Part shown: one piece after another, positions 18,515 to 27,439 of the stretch
Layout: each line of letters opens with the position of its first letter
Position numbering within the stretch: position 1 is the stretch's first letter
Source: Polyangium fumosum
GTDB taxonomy: Bacteria; Myxococcota_A; Polyangia; Polyangiales; Polyangiaceae
Direction: 5' to 3'
Length of the DNA: 64,000 nt
NCBI RefSeq assembly: GCF_005144585.1
Contig: NZ_SSMQ01000035.1
Span: 60,280-124,279, forward strand
The notes under the pieces: model-generated
Databases searched by the model: none
What the model saw: the letters and a program-made list of their open reading frames with translations, nothing else
Told to the model about the DNA's origin: nothing
Program-made: the position numbers and the translations under genes

Positions 18515-21500
18515 TCAGGGCGCCGCCATCTCCAGCGTGGGCTTGGGCTTCTGGCCCGGCTTCGCCTTGCGCACGATTTCGAGGAGGTCGTGCTTCTGTT
18601 TGCCGTATTCGAGCGTGATGACCTTCTCGGTCGCCTTCTGCGCGCTCGTGCCGAAGTCCTCGAACACGATCACCTGCACCTTCGTCCGCGTCGAGGCGCG
18701 GTTCCGGTCCGACGCGAAGTAATGGGCCTGGATCTTGTACCTGCCGTCCGTCGCGTTTTTCAGGACGTACATCTCCGGGCCGTAGCCCTGCGTGACGTCG
18801 AGGGTGAGCATGCCGCCGATCTGCGTCTGGCGATTGCCGAAATAACAGACGTCGCCGTTCGGCTCGGTCACGTGCAGGTCGATGTCGGTCGCATCCGTGT
18901 TCCAGGTGATCATCACGACCAGATCGGCGCTCTGGAGCTGGGTCTCGCGGGCCACCTGGGGCAGGCGACCTTTGACGTATTCGGGGACGTGGGTCTTGAG
19001 GTCGCCGCGGGCCGCGCGCTGGAGCAGGTCGAAGTATTCGAGCGCGAGGATCTTGCGGAACTCGCCGAACCGCGCTTCCCATTGCCCCGCGAGGCCGACC
19101 TCGAAATACGCCATCGCGAGGTCCGTGCGGCCGAGCCGCGCGAGGGTCTGCGCCATGGCGCGGTAGGTCTGCGGCTCGTAGGGGCGCGCCACCGCGACGC
19201 GGCGGAAGAGGTGGAAGGCGTCCGCGGGCAGGCCGAAGCTCATCGCCGTGACGCCGATGTCGCGCGCGAGCACGGCGTCGCCGGGGTTCTCCTCGACGAG
19301 CGAGCTCAGCGCTTTGAGGGCGTCCGCGGGCCCGAGCGAGGCGCGCCGGCGCTCGGCCTCGGTCGTCGTGCGATCGTAATCGAGCTTGTGCGTGGCGAGG
19401 TCGGCGAGCACGGGGGCCGGGATCGATTTCTTGTCGCGTGATTTCACGGCGAGCGGAGCTGCGTCGACCCGGAAGCTCTCCTCGGGCATCTGGTTCAACG
19501 CCTGGCGGAACGAGGGCGGCACGGTGAGGCTCACGCCGGGCGTCGTGGGCAAACCATCGATCCAGCGCAGGAACGTGGCCTTGGGATTGCCGAGCGCGGA
19601 GGCCGAGAGGGCCAGCGTGTCCTCGACGATCCGCGACGCCGCCGCGGATTGGATGGACCGCGCGAAGTCCTCGGGCACGATGCCGAAGCGCTGGTAATCG
19701 GCCTCGGACTCCAGCATGAGCAGCGACGAAGTTTTGCCAGGGACGCGGAAGTGGATCGAATACGCCTTCGCCATGGTCTCGGTGGCCGGGGCGAGCTCCT
19801 CGATCTGCGCGACCGCGATCTGGCCATACCCACGGATGGCGAGCGGCGAGGGGATCGCTTGGCCGAGGGGCGCCTTCACGACCTGCGTGCCGCTGCCGGA
19901 TTCGAGCGTGAGCTCGACGGCCGCGTCCTTCTCGGGCGCGCCGCGGCCAGCGACGCGCAGGGTTTGTCCGGGGAAGACGAAGCGGGGACGGCCGGCGAAG
20001 AGCACATCGCTGCCGCCGGCGACGCGCGCCGAGACCAGGCGGAAGGGGCGGCTCTTGTGCGCGGTCGAGGCCTTCTGGACCTCGGCGTCGCCGGTGACGG
20101 AGAAGAGCGCGCCGCCGGTCTCGCGCGTCAGCAGCGTGAGCGCGTCGACGTCCGTGCCCGCGAGGCCCGTTTGGTAGGCGTAAATCGCGCGGACCGGGGT
20201 TTTCTGCAGGCGCCGCGTGATCATCTGCGCGTCGGGCTCGCCCCAGGTCGCGGCGCCGTCGCTGAGGAGGAAGACGTCGAACTGCGGGGCGCCCGGCGCC
20301 GTCGCGGCCCGGCCGAGCGCGGCGCCGAGATCGGTCGCGCCTTCGAGCGCGAGGCCCTGGGCGAACGTCTGGAGCTCGCGGCGCGAGGCGGCGTCGTTCG
20401 CGACGAAGCGCGGCTTCCAGAGGGTCTGCTCGATGTTGAAGAAGAGGACGTTGTAATGCTTGATCGCATCCTCGTTGTTCGCGAGGATCGCGTCGAGCAG
20501 CTTCAGCCATACGTTGAAGCGGTCGGGGTTCGACGAGAGCGAGGTGTCGACGAGGAAAAGCGCGTTCTCCTCGCCCTTCGCCGCCGCCGCCGCGGGGAAT
20601 TGCGGCGCGATGTCGGCCGCGAAATACGGCCCCGTCGCGGCGTCCGTGGCGACGACGTGCGCGGCCCCCGGCTTTTTGATGCGGACCGTGACCGTTTTTC
20701 CGGACGGATCGTCGAAGCGATAGAACCGTTTGTCCGGGCCCGAGAAGGCCGGCACGGCCGGCGTGACGTCGACGGACGCGCCCTGCGGGGCTGCGACGGC
20801 GAAATCGATCGCCTTGCTGCCGACGTTCTCCGGCAGATCGAAGCTGTATTCGAGGTCCTCGCCGATCCGCGTGAGCGGCACGTCGTAGCCGAGGACGATG
20901 CGGTGGGATTTGCCCCCGACGAGGGGGAAGACGCGCGTGTTGAAGACGTTCGGGCCGGCCCATTCGAGCAGCGCCGGATCCACGTTGCGGCGCACGGTCT
21001 GCGTGTAGGCGAGCGCGGCCTTCTCCTTCGGCACCATGCGCGCCTCTTTCACGCCTTGCCATGCGGACTCGCGCGCGCGGCGGATCTCGGCCGGCTCGCC
21101 GCCCATGCCGCGTGCTCGGTCGGCCGGGAAAAACGCCGGCACGGCGTCGCCCGCGATGGCCATCGCGTCCTGCCCGAACGCGAAATAATACGGCGACGCG
21201 CCCACGGGCAGGCGGAGCTTGAGCGTGCCTTCGTAGGTCTCCGGGCGGTTGTTCTTGACGACGATGTCGAGCACGACGCGGGCCATGAAGCCGTCGATCG
21301 CGACCTTGGCCTGCACGCTGCGCACCGGCAGCGCCTCGCGATCGCCGATCTCGACGCGCACCGCGTGCGCTCCGCTCTGCGCGCGTTTCCACGTCGTCGC
21401 CTCGTCCGAGCCCGCGACGGCCTTGGGCTTCGCCGCGGCCGCGCCTTTTTCGCTCGACTTTTGCTCGACCGCGAAACGCGGCGCAGCGCCGCCGCCCGGC

Positions 21501-21796
21501 GCTTGCTGCGGCGCCGAGGTGGGCATGGGCGCCGCGGCGCTGGGCTCCATGGGGGCCGCCGGGGCCATCGACGGAGGCGGAGGCGGCGCTTCGGTTTTTG
21601 CTTGGTCGGCGTCGTAGGGGGCCTCCGGCGCCTCCGCCGAATCCATGGATTCGAGGGAGGGGGCGGCCTCCCCAGCGGCCGCGGGGGCTCCCGCCATCGA
21701 GGCCGGGGGCGAGCCGCCGCCGCAGCCGCCCGCGGTCGAGGCGAGGGTGGCGAACAGCGCGAGGAGGACGAGGAAAGCACGCGCGCGCGAGGTCAT
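18515..21796 (-). CDS. VIT / von Willebrand A / DUF2135 lipoprotein
   Basis: 1093 residues. Lipoprotein signal with GGC at about residues 23-25, then a Pro/Ala-rich linker to about 130. A VIT domain follows (VQAKVAIDGFMARVVLDIVVKN...YEGTLKLRLP, about 160-300, with the KEKAALAYTQTVR region). A vWA domain starts with the metal-site motif FLVDTSLSS, has GATDLGAAL and LLSDGAATWGE, so all MIDAS elements are present. A TPR-like helical stretch precedes a C-terminal DUF2135 domain (TDIDLHVTEPNGDVCYFGN...ADGRYKIQAHYF). This arrangement recalls bacterial YfaA/YfaP-type surface proteins and inter-alpha-inhibitor-like proteins; role in adhesion or substrate binding is inferred. A TATGCT hexamer lies 6 bases before the start. 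Confidence 0.82.
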   Translation of the reverse strand: MTSRARAFLVLLALFATLASTAGGCGGGSPPASMAGAPAAAGEAAPSLESMDSAEAPEAPYDADQAKTEAPPPPPSMAPAAPMEPSAAAPMPTSAPQQAPGGGAAPRFAVEQKSSEKGAAAAKPKAVAGSDEATTWKRAQSGAHAVRVEIGDREALPVRSVQAKVAIDGFMARVVLDIVVKNNRPETYEGTLKLRLPVGASPYYFAFGQDAMAIAGDAVPAFFPADRARGMGGEPAEIRRARESAWQGVKEARMVPKEKAALAYTQTVRRNVDPALLEWAGPNVFNTRVFPLVGGKSHRIVLGYDVPLTRIGEDLEYSFDLPENVGSKAIDFAVAAPQGASVDVTPAVPAFSGPDKRFYRFDDPSGKTVTVRIKKPGAAHVVATDAATGPYFAADIAPQFPAAAAAKGEENALFLVDTSLSSNPDRFNVWLKLLDAILANNEDAIKHYNVLFFNIEQTLWKPRFVANDAASRRELQTFAQGLALEGATDLGAALGRAATAPGAPQFDVFLLSDGAATWGEPDAQMITRRLQKTPVRAIYAYQTGLAGTDVDALTLLTRETGGALFSVTGDAEVQKASTAHKSRPFRLVSARVAGGSDVLFAGRPRFVFPGQTLRVAGRGAPEKDAAVELTLESGSGTQVVKAPLGQAIPSPLAIRGYGQIAVAQIEELAPATETMAKAYSIHFRVPGKTSSLLMLESEADYQRFGIVPEDFARSIQSAAASRIVEDTLALSASALGNPKATFLRWIDGLPTTPGVSLTVPPSFRQALNQMPEESFRVDAAPLAVKSRDKKSIPAPVLADLATHKLDYDRTTTEAERRRASLGPADALKALSSLVEENPGDAVLARDIGVTAMSFGLPADAFHLFRRVAVARPYEPQTYRAMAQTLARLGRTDLAMAYFEVGLAGQWEARFGEFRKILALEYFDLLQRAARGDLKTHVPEYVKGRLPQVARETQLQSADLVVMITWNTDATDIDLHVTEPNGDVCYFGNRQTQIGGMLTLDVTQGYGPEMYVLKNATDGRYKIQAHYFASDRNRASTRTKVQVIVFEDFGTSAQKATEKVITLEYGKQKHDLLEIVRKAKPGQKPKPTLEMAAP

Positions 21797-21802
21797 GGCC
21801 CG

Positions 21803-21808
21803 AGCATA
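21803..21808 (-). promoter_or_regulatory. Candidate -10 element (TATGCT) of a leaderless transcript
   Basis: Minus-strand TATGCT, close to the TATAAT consensus, ends 6 bases before ATG 21796. The same hexamer occurs at the same kind of position before the gene starting at 25931. Confidence 0.45.
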
Positions 21809-21906
21809 ACGGAGGTCGATGTCGGGACTTACAGGAAGATCGACGGATCGAGCCGCGCGTGGCGTATCCTCGCGTTAGGACTTTGGTTTGGCGTTTCGGA
21901 GGAGAC

Positions 21907-22731
21907 ATGAAGCTCGGCAGCGTGGCGACCGAGACCCTCGACATCGTGGCGCGGGGCAAATACGAGAGCGCCGGGGGCTTGCACGTCCGGATCGGCGCCC
22001 TCGTCGAAGCCGCCGCAGCGGGGACCGTGCTCTACGCGCCGGGTGATCTCGCAGGTGCCGAGCCTCGCGAGCGGCGTCCTGGAGCGATCCGCGTCGAGGT
22101 GACGGACGAGACGACCGCGGCCGCGGGGCAGAGGCTTTGCCGCGAGGGAGAGGCGCGCGTCGCCGCGTTGAATTTCGCATCGGCGAAAAACCCGGGTGGC
22201 GGATTCTTGGGGGGCGCCAAGGCCCAGGAAGAGGACCTCGCCCGGTGCTCGGCGCTTTATACCTGCCTGCTCCGGCAGCCGAAGTATTACGAGGCAAACC
22301 GCGCGACGGCGTCGATGATCTACACCGATCACCTCATCTACTCGCCCGACGTGCCGTTTTTCCGGGACGACCGGCTCGTGCTCCTCGACGAACCCTTCAC
22401 GTTGTCGATCGTGACGGCGCCGGCCCCGAACGCGGGCGAGGCGCTCCGCCGCGACAAGAAGGCGGGCCCTGCGATTCGTGAAGCCCTCGAGCGGCGTGCG
22501 GCATATGTCCTCGCCGCCATGGCCTTCCACGGGCACCGCACCCTCGTGCTCGGCGCGTGGGGCTGCGGCGTGTTCCGCAACGACCCGCGCGAGGTCGCGG
22601 ACGTACTTGCGAACGGGATCGCGCACCCGCGCTTCGAGGGCGCCTTCGATCGTGTGGTTTTCGGCATCTACGATCGCAGCGCGGGCCGGCAGACGTTGCG
22701 CGCGTTCGAGGAGCGGATGGCGAACCTGTGA
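21907..22731 (+). CDS. Microbial PARG-like protein (TIGR02452 type)
   Basis: 274 residues from ATG 21907, which follows a good GGAGGAGAC ribosome-binding site. The key segment NFASAKNPGGGFLGGAKAQEE (residues 89-109) holds the GGG and QEE elements that define the catalytic loop of poly(ADP-ribose) glycohydrolases and the related TIGR02452/DUF2263 proteins, where the second Glu is catalytic. The C-terminal half (HRTLVLGAWGCGVFRNDP) matches the macrodomain fold end. Such proteins remove ADP-ribose from proteins or other targets. No ADP-ribosyltransferase gene is visible next to it, so it appears to act alone. Confidence 0.85.
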   Translation: MKLGSVATETLDIVARGKYESAGGLHVRIGALVEAAAAGTVLYAPGDLAGAEPRERRPGAIRVEVTDETTAAAGQRLCREGEARVAALNFASAKNPGGGFLGGAKAQEEDLARCSALYTCLLRQPKYYEANRATASMIYTDHLIYSPDVPFFRDDRLVLLDEPFTLSIVTAPAPNAGEALRRDKKAGPAIREALERRAAYVLAAMAFHGHRTLVLGAWGCGVFRNDPREVADVLANGIAHPRFEGAFDRVVFGIYDRSAGRQTLRAFEERMANL

Positions 22732-22780
22732 TCGGCCTCTTGTGCCGCGACGCGCTTCCCGGCACGATCGGCCGACGCCC

Positions 22781-25054
22781 ATGGCTTCGATCTTCCGCCC
22801 TCGTCGCTCCGCTGGATCCGCGCTCCTCGCCGCGGCGCTCGGGCTCGCCTCGTTCGCCCTGCCCGCGTCGGCGGACGCCCAGAATTTCCCCGCGGCTGCG
22901 TGGAAGCCGCTCGTCCGGGGTGGCGTGCGGCTCGCGGATCCACCGGGGGATGCGGGGTCTGCGCCCGACGTCGTCAGCGACCCCATGACGGGCGGCGCCG
23001 CGGCCTACTTCGCGGGCGACGCCAATTTTCTCTACCTCCGGCTGCGGATCAACGACGCGGTGCTCCAGGCGCCCGCGGATTTCAAGGCGTTCGGCTGGGT
23101 TTGTCTCATCGATACCGACGGCAACCTCGCGAGCCACGAGCTCTCCATCGGGGTCCTCGGAAGCACGGACGTCGTCGAGCTCCGGCGAAACACGAGTCCG
23201 CAGAACGATGGATCACCCGCGGACATCTCCGAGCTCCTCGTGAAGAGTTACCCAGCGTCGACGCACGCGCGCGCTGTTGCGGCTTCCTCGATGGTGAGCG
23301 GAGACGCCGACTCCTTCATCGATTGGGCCGTCGCGCGCGTGGATCTCGGTATCGCCAACCAGACGCCGTTCCGGCTCGCGTGTGGCTCGTCGAGCGACGC
23401 GCAGAGTCTCGCGGGCGACCTGATCTCGGACAAGGGCGCCCTCACGCTCGCCGGGCTCGTGGCTGATCCGATCGCCCTTTATGGTGGGACCTGCCTGTAC
23501 GACTGTCTCGATTCCGGGGCGCCCTGCGACGTCGGCGTCGGGGCCTGCCTCGCCACGGGCTTAATCCAGTGCGACGGGCTCACGAGGTCCTGCGACGCGT
23601 TCCCCGGCGAACCCGGCACCGAGACGTGCAACGGGATCGACGACGATTGCAACGGCGAGACCGACGAGAATTTTGGTCTCGGCATGCCGTGCGACGTGGG
23701 CATCGGCGCGTGCGTGGCGTCGGGCGTCCTCGTGTGCACCGGCGACGAGACTACGAGCGAGTGCAACGTCACACCCGGGACCCCCGTGCCGGAGATGTGC
23801 AACGGGATCGACGACGATTGCGACGGCGAGACCGACGAGGATTTTGATGTCGGCGTGGCTTGCACGTCCGGGCTCGGCGCGTGCGAGGCGGCGGGCGTGA
23901 AGGTGTGCTCGGGACCCAACACGACGCAATGCGACGCCCAGCCCGGGATACCCGAGGCGGAGGCGTGCAATGGCATCGACGACGACTGCGACGGCGTCGT
24001 GGACAATGGGCTCGGGCTCGGCGATCTGTGCATGGTGGGCGTGGGCGCGTGCCTCGCGCAGGGCGTCGTCGTCTGCGACGCGTCTTTCGGCACGACATGC
24101 AACGCGATGCCGGGTTTGCCAGCGAACGAGACGTGCAACGGCGTGGACGACGACTGCAACGGCGTGACGGACGAGGGCTGCGCGGACACGGACGGCGATG
24201 GGCTGACCGACGCGGAGGAGGCCCTGCTCGGCACGGATCCGAATGACGCCGACACGGACGACGACGGCGTGCCGGACGGCGCCGAGCCGTCGATGGCCGA
24301 GGATACGGACGGCGACGGGCTCATCAACGCGCTCGATCCGGACAGCGACGCCGACGGCCTCTTCGACGGCACCGAGATGGGCTACGGCTGCGACGATCCC
24401 GCGACGAACCCCGCTGCGATGACCTGCGTGCCCGACGGTGATCTCGGGGCCACGACGACGGATCCGACGAAGGCCGACACCGACGGCGGCGGCAAACTGG
24501 ATGGGCTCGAAGACGCGGATCACGACGGCGTCCTCGATCCGGGCGAGACGAACCCGAACGATCCTTCCGACGACGCGTACGCCTGTTTCAAGGACGTCGA
24601 TTGCGGCAATCCCGTGAGCGGCTCCGTCTGCGAGGCGGGCGCATGTGTGCCCGGCTGCCGTGGGGAGGGGGGCAATGGTTGTCCTTATGGCGAGGTCTGC
24701 TCGTCCTCGGACGTGTCGCGCGGCGTTTGCGCGCCCGCGCCGAACGAGTGCGCGAAGGACGCCGATTGCGGCGCGGCGGACAGCGGGCGCGTCTGCGACA
24801 TCCCCGCGCGCCTCTGCCAGGCGGGTTGCCGCGGCGCGGCGGGCAACGGTTGTCCCGCGGGATCGTTCTGCACCTCGGAGACCTCGACGCCCGGCGTCTG
24901 CGCCCCCGAGCCGACCGTGGGTTTCGAGGGGAATGGCGTGTTCTGCGAGGCCGCGGGTGCGGGCAGGGGACGAAGGACCGGGGGCGTGCCTTTCGCGCTC
25001 GTCCTCGGGCTCGCCGCGTTCGTCGTGAGGCGCCTTTCGAGGCGTGCCTCGTGA
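22781..25054 (+). CDS. Secreted repeat protein with CNGIDDDCNG and calcium-binding-like repeats
   Basis: 757 residues from ATG 22781 with a cleavable signal (LPASADAQ near residue 34). A lectin/DOMON-like beta region runs to about residue 240. Four or five modules of the kind ETCNGIDDDCNGETDE follow (about 270-465), the 'putative metal-binding' repeat common in myxobacterial surface proteins (MopE type). Next come thrombospondin-3-like acidic repeats (DTDGDGLTDAEE, DTDDDGVPDG, DPDSDADGLFDG) and a Cys-rich module repeated twice (CRGEGGNGCPYGEVC and CRGAAGNGCPAGSFC). The tail ends with a hydrophobic helix and RRLSRR, MYXO-CTERM-like but lacking the GCSC motif. Probably surface-held and calcium-stabilised. 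Confidence 0.8.
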   Translation: MASIFRPRRSAGSALLAAALGLASFALPASADAQNFPAAAWKPLVRGGVRLADPPGDAGSAPDVVSDPMTGGAAAYFAGDANFLYLRLRINDAVLQAPADFKAFGWVCLIDTDGNLASHELSIGVLGSTDVVELRRNTSPQNDGSPADISELLVKSYPASTHARAVAASSMVSGDADSFIDWAVARVDLGIANQTPFRLACGSSSDAQSLAGDLISDKGALTLAGLVADPIALYGGTCLYDCLDSGAPCDVGVGACLATGLIQCDGLTRSCDAFPGEPGTETCNGIDDDCNGETDENFGLGMPCDVGIGACVASGVLVCTGDETTSECNVTPGTPVPEMCNGIDDDCDGETDEDFDVGVACTSGLGACEAAGVKVCSGPNTTQCDAQPGIPEAEACNGIDDDCDGVVDNGLGLGDLCMVGVGACLAQGVVVCDASFGTTCNAMPGLPANETCNGVDDDCNGVTDEGCADTDGDGLTDAEEALLGTDPNDADTDDDGVPDGAEPSMAEDTDGDGLINALDPDSDADGLFDGTEMGYGCDDPATNPAAMTCVPDGDLGATTTDPTKADTDGGGKLDGLEDADHDGVLDPGETNPNDPSDDAYACFKDVDCGNPVSGSVCEAGACVPGCRGEGGNGCPYGEVCSSSDVSRGVCAPAPNECAKDADCGAADSGRVCDIPARLCQAGCRGAAGNGCPAGSFCTSETSTPGVCAPEPTVGFEGNGVFCEAAGAGRGRRTGGVPFALVLGLAAFVVRRLSRRAS

Positions 25055-25073
25055 ATGCAGGCCGGCTCGACGA

Positions 25074-25931
25074 TTACCCCTGCGCCGCTTCGCCGCTCCC
25101 AACCTCGCTCCCCGTGCCCTCCTCACCACCTTTGCCCCGCGCGCCCGGCGCGGACCGCACCTTGCTGAACAGCGACGGGAACAGCCGCTCGCCGTCCGCG
25201 TAATGGAAGAGGAATCGCCCCACGCGCCGCGCCTCTTCGTAATGGGTGAGCAGCAGCGTGAACGCGCGCGCTTGATGACCCTTCCAGAGCGTCTGCTCGG
25301 GCGTCGTCACCGCCCCGAGGAGCGTCAGGATACGGGCGGAGAGCTTGCGCGCCTCGGCTTCGTCGCTCGGCCGGTAGTTCTTCTTGTCCTGCGCGAGGGT
25401 CGCCTCGTATTCTCGATAGAGGTCGGCCGCTCCGAGCAGGTCGTTGCCGAGATCGATGTGCCCGCTGCCGGCGCGGATGGCGGTGAGCCGGCCCATGGCG
25501 CTCGCGTCGTCGTCGAGGTTGTATTCGAGCGTCTTCAACATCCGGGCGCGCAACACGAAAGCCTCCTCGACGAGGGAGACGGGCAGGGTCGCTTCGGAGT
25601 GGGTCGCGCTCACCTGCAGGAGTCGATAACGGGCATACCAGGCGGCGCGGGCCACGTCGGCGAGGCCGTCGAGCAGCTCGCCGCTGGCGAGCTTGGCCGC
25701 GCCGAGCGCCTCGACCTTGGGGCGCGTCTCGGCCGCGCGGAGCAAGCCGTCCACGCCGAGGGCCGCAGCCGCCGCTTGCTGGACATCGATGTTCGGGATC
25801 CGGACCGTGCTCTCGTCGAGCGCGACGAGGCGCGGCTTGATGAGCTCGAAGGACGCCTCCGCCGAATGCACGGGGTCCTGGCCGGCGGGCTCGTTCACCG
25901 GTTTCTTGTTCTTGGACTGGGCCTTGGGCAT
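25074..25931 (-). CDS. Conserved-looking hypothetical cytosolic protein
   Basis: 285 residues from ATG 25931; longer in-frame sequence upstream has non-coding character. The protein looks all-helical with Ala/Leu-rich segments (LAKLASGELLDGLADVARAAWYARYRLLQ) and no signal or membrane segment. The tail is disordered and Gly/Glu-rich. I do not recognise a family. It is convergent with the repeat protein gene. A TATGCT hexamer lies 7 bases before the start. Confidence 0.65.
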   Translation of the reverse strand: MPKAQSKNKKPVNEPAGQDPVHSAEASFELIKPRLVALDESTVRIPNIDVQQAAAAALGVDGLLRAAETRPKVEALGAAKLASGELLDGLADVARAAWYARYRLLQVSATHSEATLPVSLVEEAFVLRARMLKTLEYNLDDDASAMGRLTAIRAGSGHIDLGNDLLGAADLYREYEATLAQDKKNYRPSDEAEARKLSARILTLLGAVTTPEQTLWKGHQARAFTLLLTHYEEARRVGRFLFHYADGERLFPSLFSKVRSAPGARGKGGEEGTGSEVGSGEAAQG

Positions 25932-26371
25932 GCGGCGGAGCATACGCACGAACGAGCGCGCGAGGCGAGGGGGCCGGGCCGTCCAAGGCAGAGAAAGGCG
26001 CCTCGGGAGAGGCGTCCGCAGGCGCCGAGGGCAGGAGCGGCTGCTTGTGGGGAGGAGGGAGGCACCTTTGGAGGCAGGGGGGAGTGCCTCGGGAAGGGGG
26101 AGCGTCGTCCTCCCGGGCACCCGATTCTGCCTGGATAGGCGTTTCATCCCCGCCGGAGGCACAGGGGGGTGCTCTGATAGCACGATTCCAACGGTACTTT
26201 GGTCTGGACACGCCGCCGCCGGTACCGGGGCGGCCTTCCCGTCGAGGGGGAGCAAGGTCCTTGGAGCGTGACCGGCCGTAGAAGCGCCGGACACGGATGT
26301 CACGAATTCGGAACTGGATCCGAGTTCAACCGGATCAAGAAGTGGGCAGATCGATCTTTCCAGGATCCTCA
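25932..26371. other. 440-bp non-coding stretch at the edge of the low-GC island
   Basis: No convincing gene. The first 40 bases hold the candidate -10 (25939-25944) of the minus-strand gene. The middle is a purine-rich, repeat-like GC-rich stretch (runs of GGAGG and GGGGGG around 26050-26100) with no clear coding potential. From about 26290 the composition falls visibly to lower GC, marking the beginning of the island that carries the next two genes. Confidence 0.6.
25939..25944 (-). promoter_or_regulatory. Candidate -10 element (TATGCT) of a leaderless transcript
   Basis: Minus-strand TATGCT ends 7 bases before ATG 25931, with no Shine-Dalgarno between. Confidence 0.4.
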
Positions 26372-26874
26372 ATGAGCGCTCCGATACTTGAACGAGAATT
26401 CTACTCTTGTCCCATCCGTTTGGACGGGAAGGAGTGGTATCTCCTGTGGTTTTCTGGGACCACGGATGGGGTATGGATGGTAATGCCGTATCTAGTTGGC
26501 TTTCTGAACGCGCGCTTCGTGACTATGCAGGCCAACGAGGGTTGAACATATCAAGTGAACACTCGCGCCTCTGCGATCTCGATCGAGTCGATGCATTCGC
26601 TCGCTCACGTATCGAAATTGGAGCAAAGGAGATGCTTGACGCTTGGAACCTCCTTGTGGACGTTGCCTCGTCCGTCGGCGCTGCGGAATTCCTCAGAGCA
26701 GAACGTCAGCGGCTCGATGTGTACAACCACCTGTTCTATCTCACTGATTCCGCGCCAGTGAAAGATACTCGTCCCGAGTGTCTGACCCCCGCCGAGAACG
26801 ATGTCGTACGTCACGTCCTGTCGCTTGGTCTCGCGGTTCTGAGGCATTACATCCGCGAAGAGGAGATTGGGTGA
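26372..26874 (+). pseudogene. Frameshifted immunity-like small protein gene
   Basis: ATG 26372 opens a frame reading EREFYSCPIRLDGKEWYLLWFSGTTDGV that stops at 26543-26545, while the frame shifted by one base continues from about 26465 as SSWLSERALRDYAGQRGLNI...CDLDRVDAFARS...MLDAWNLLVDVASSV and runs to 26874. Joined near 26470-26500 they give one protein of about 167 residues whose LDAWNLL-DV segment resembles small proteins of the toxin-immunity type. The shift needs a net loss of one base (or gain of two). It could be a sequencing error, decay, or programmed frameshift; no slippery heptamer was seen. GC is clearly lower than in neighbours, consistent with transfer. Confidence 0.55.
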
Positions 26875-26966
26875 CCGCAATCAAGATGTGGATGCTGTCG
26901 CAATGCAGGGGGAGGGAGTGGTAGCGTTCCAGCAAAGCGGGCGATACTTGACCAAAGGAGCAAACC

Positions 26967-27269
26967 GTGGGCCATCGCGTACTGAGCAGATTGGTTTTCG
27001 AAGGTGGCTTCGATGCGCGTGATGCGCACGAATCACTGCTACGGGGGTATCGCAGTCACGTATGGGCTGAGTTGCAGGACGGCTCTCGTCACCGGCTGAC
27101 GTTTTATGACCTCACCCGGCTCACTCAGTCGCTCGAGGACGAATGCAGCGCTGGAAGGCGGTTCTTCACGGAACCCGGCCTCGTGATCGTGCCAGAAGTG
27201 ACGCTGGCGAACATGGAGGCAGCCGCTCGAGAACTCGCAAGGGAAGGCTTCTTTGATGAGGTTTCCTAA
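26967..27269 (+). CDS. Small hypothetical protein in low-GC island
   Basis: 100 residues from GTG 26967, backed by an AAAGGAG ribosome-binding site at about 26954-26960. No signal or membrane segment. The sequence is mixed alpha/beta (VWAELQDGSRHRLTFYDLTRLTQSLEDE) with an acidic C-terminus. It sits behind the frameshifted gene in the same lower-GC segment and is closed by the hairpin at 27308, so the two probably arrived together. Family not recognised. Confidence 0.65.
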   Translation: MGHRVLSRLVFEGGFDARDAHESLLRGYRSHVWAELQDGSRHRLTFYDLTRLTQSLEDECSAGRRFFTEPGLVIVPEVTLANMEAAARELAREGFFDEVS

Positions 27270-27307
27270 CGCTATGGCACGGCACAGCGCCTCACCGTCC
27301 GTTTGAA

Positions 27308-27354
27308 GGGCTGGCTGTCCCGTCCTCTCTTTGGATGGACAGGACAGCCAACCC
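27308..27354. terminator. Long hairpin closing the low-GC island
   Basis: 18-bp arms (27308-27325 and 27337-27354, core GGCTGTCC / GGACAGCC) pair with two mismatches around an 11-base loop, 38 bases after the stop of the small gene and about 85 bases before hen1. No strong T-run follows. It would insulate hen1-pnkp from read-through. Confidence 0.7.
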
Positions 27355-27439
27355 ACAGCCTCCCGGAGCATCCTGCCTCACGGACGAGACGCGTGACCCC
27401 GGCCCCGGCCTTTGATAGCCTCGGCCGAACGGTCTTCGC

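Noticed and set aside
22781..25054. Canonical MYXO-CTERM tail on the repeat protein
   Set aside because: It has a terminal helix and RR but the cysteine motif GCSC/GC is missing, so only a MYXO-CTERM-like tail was noted.
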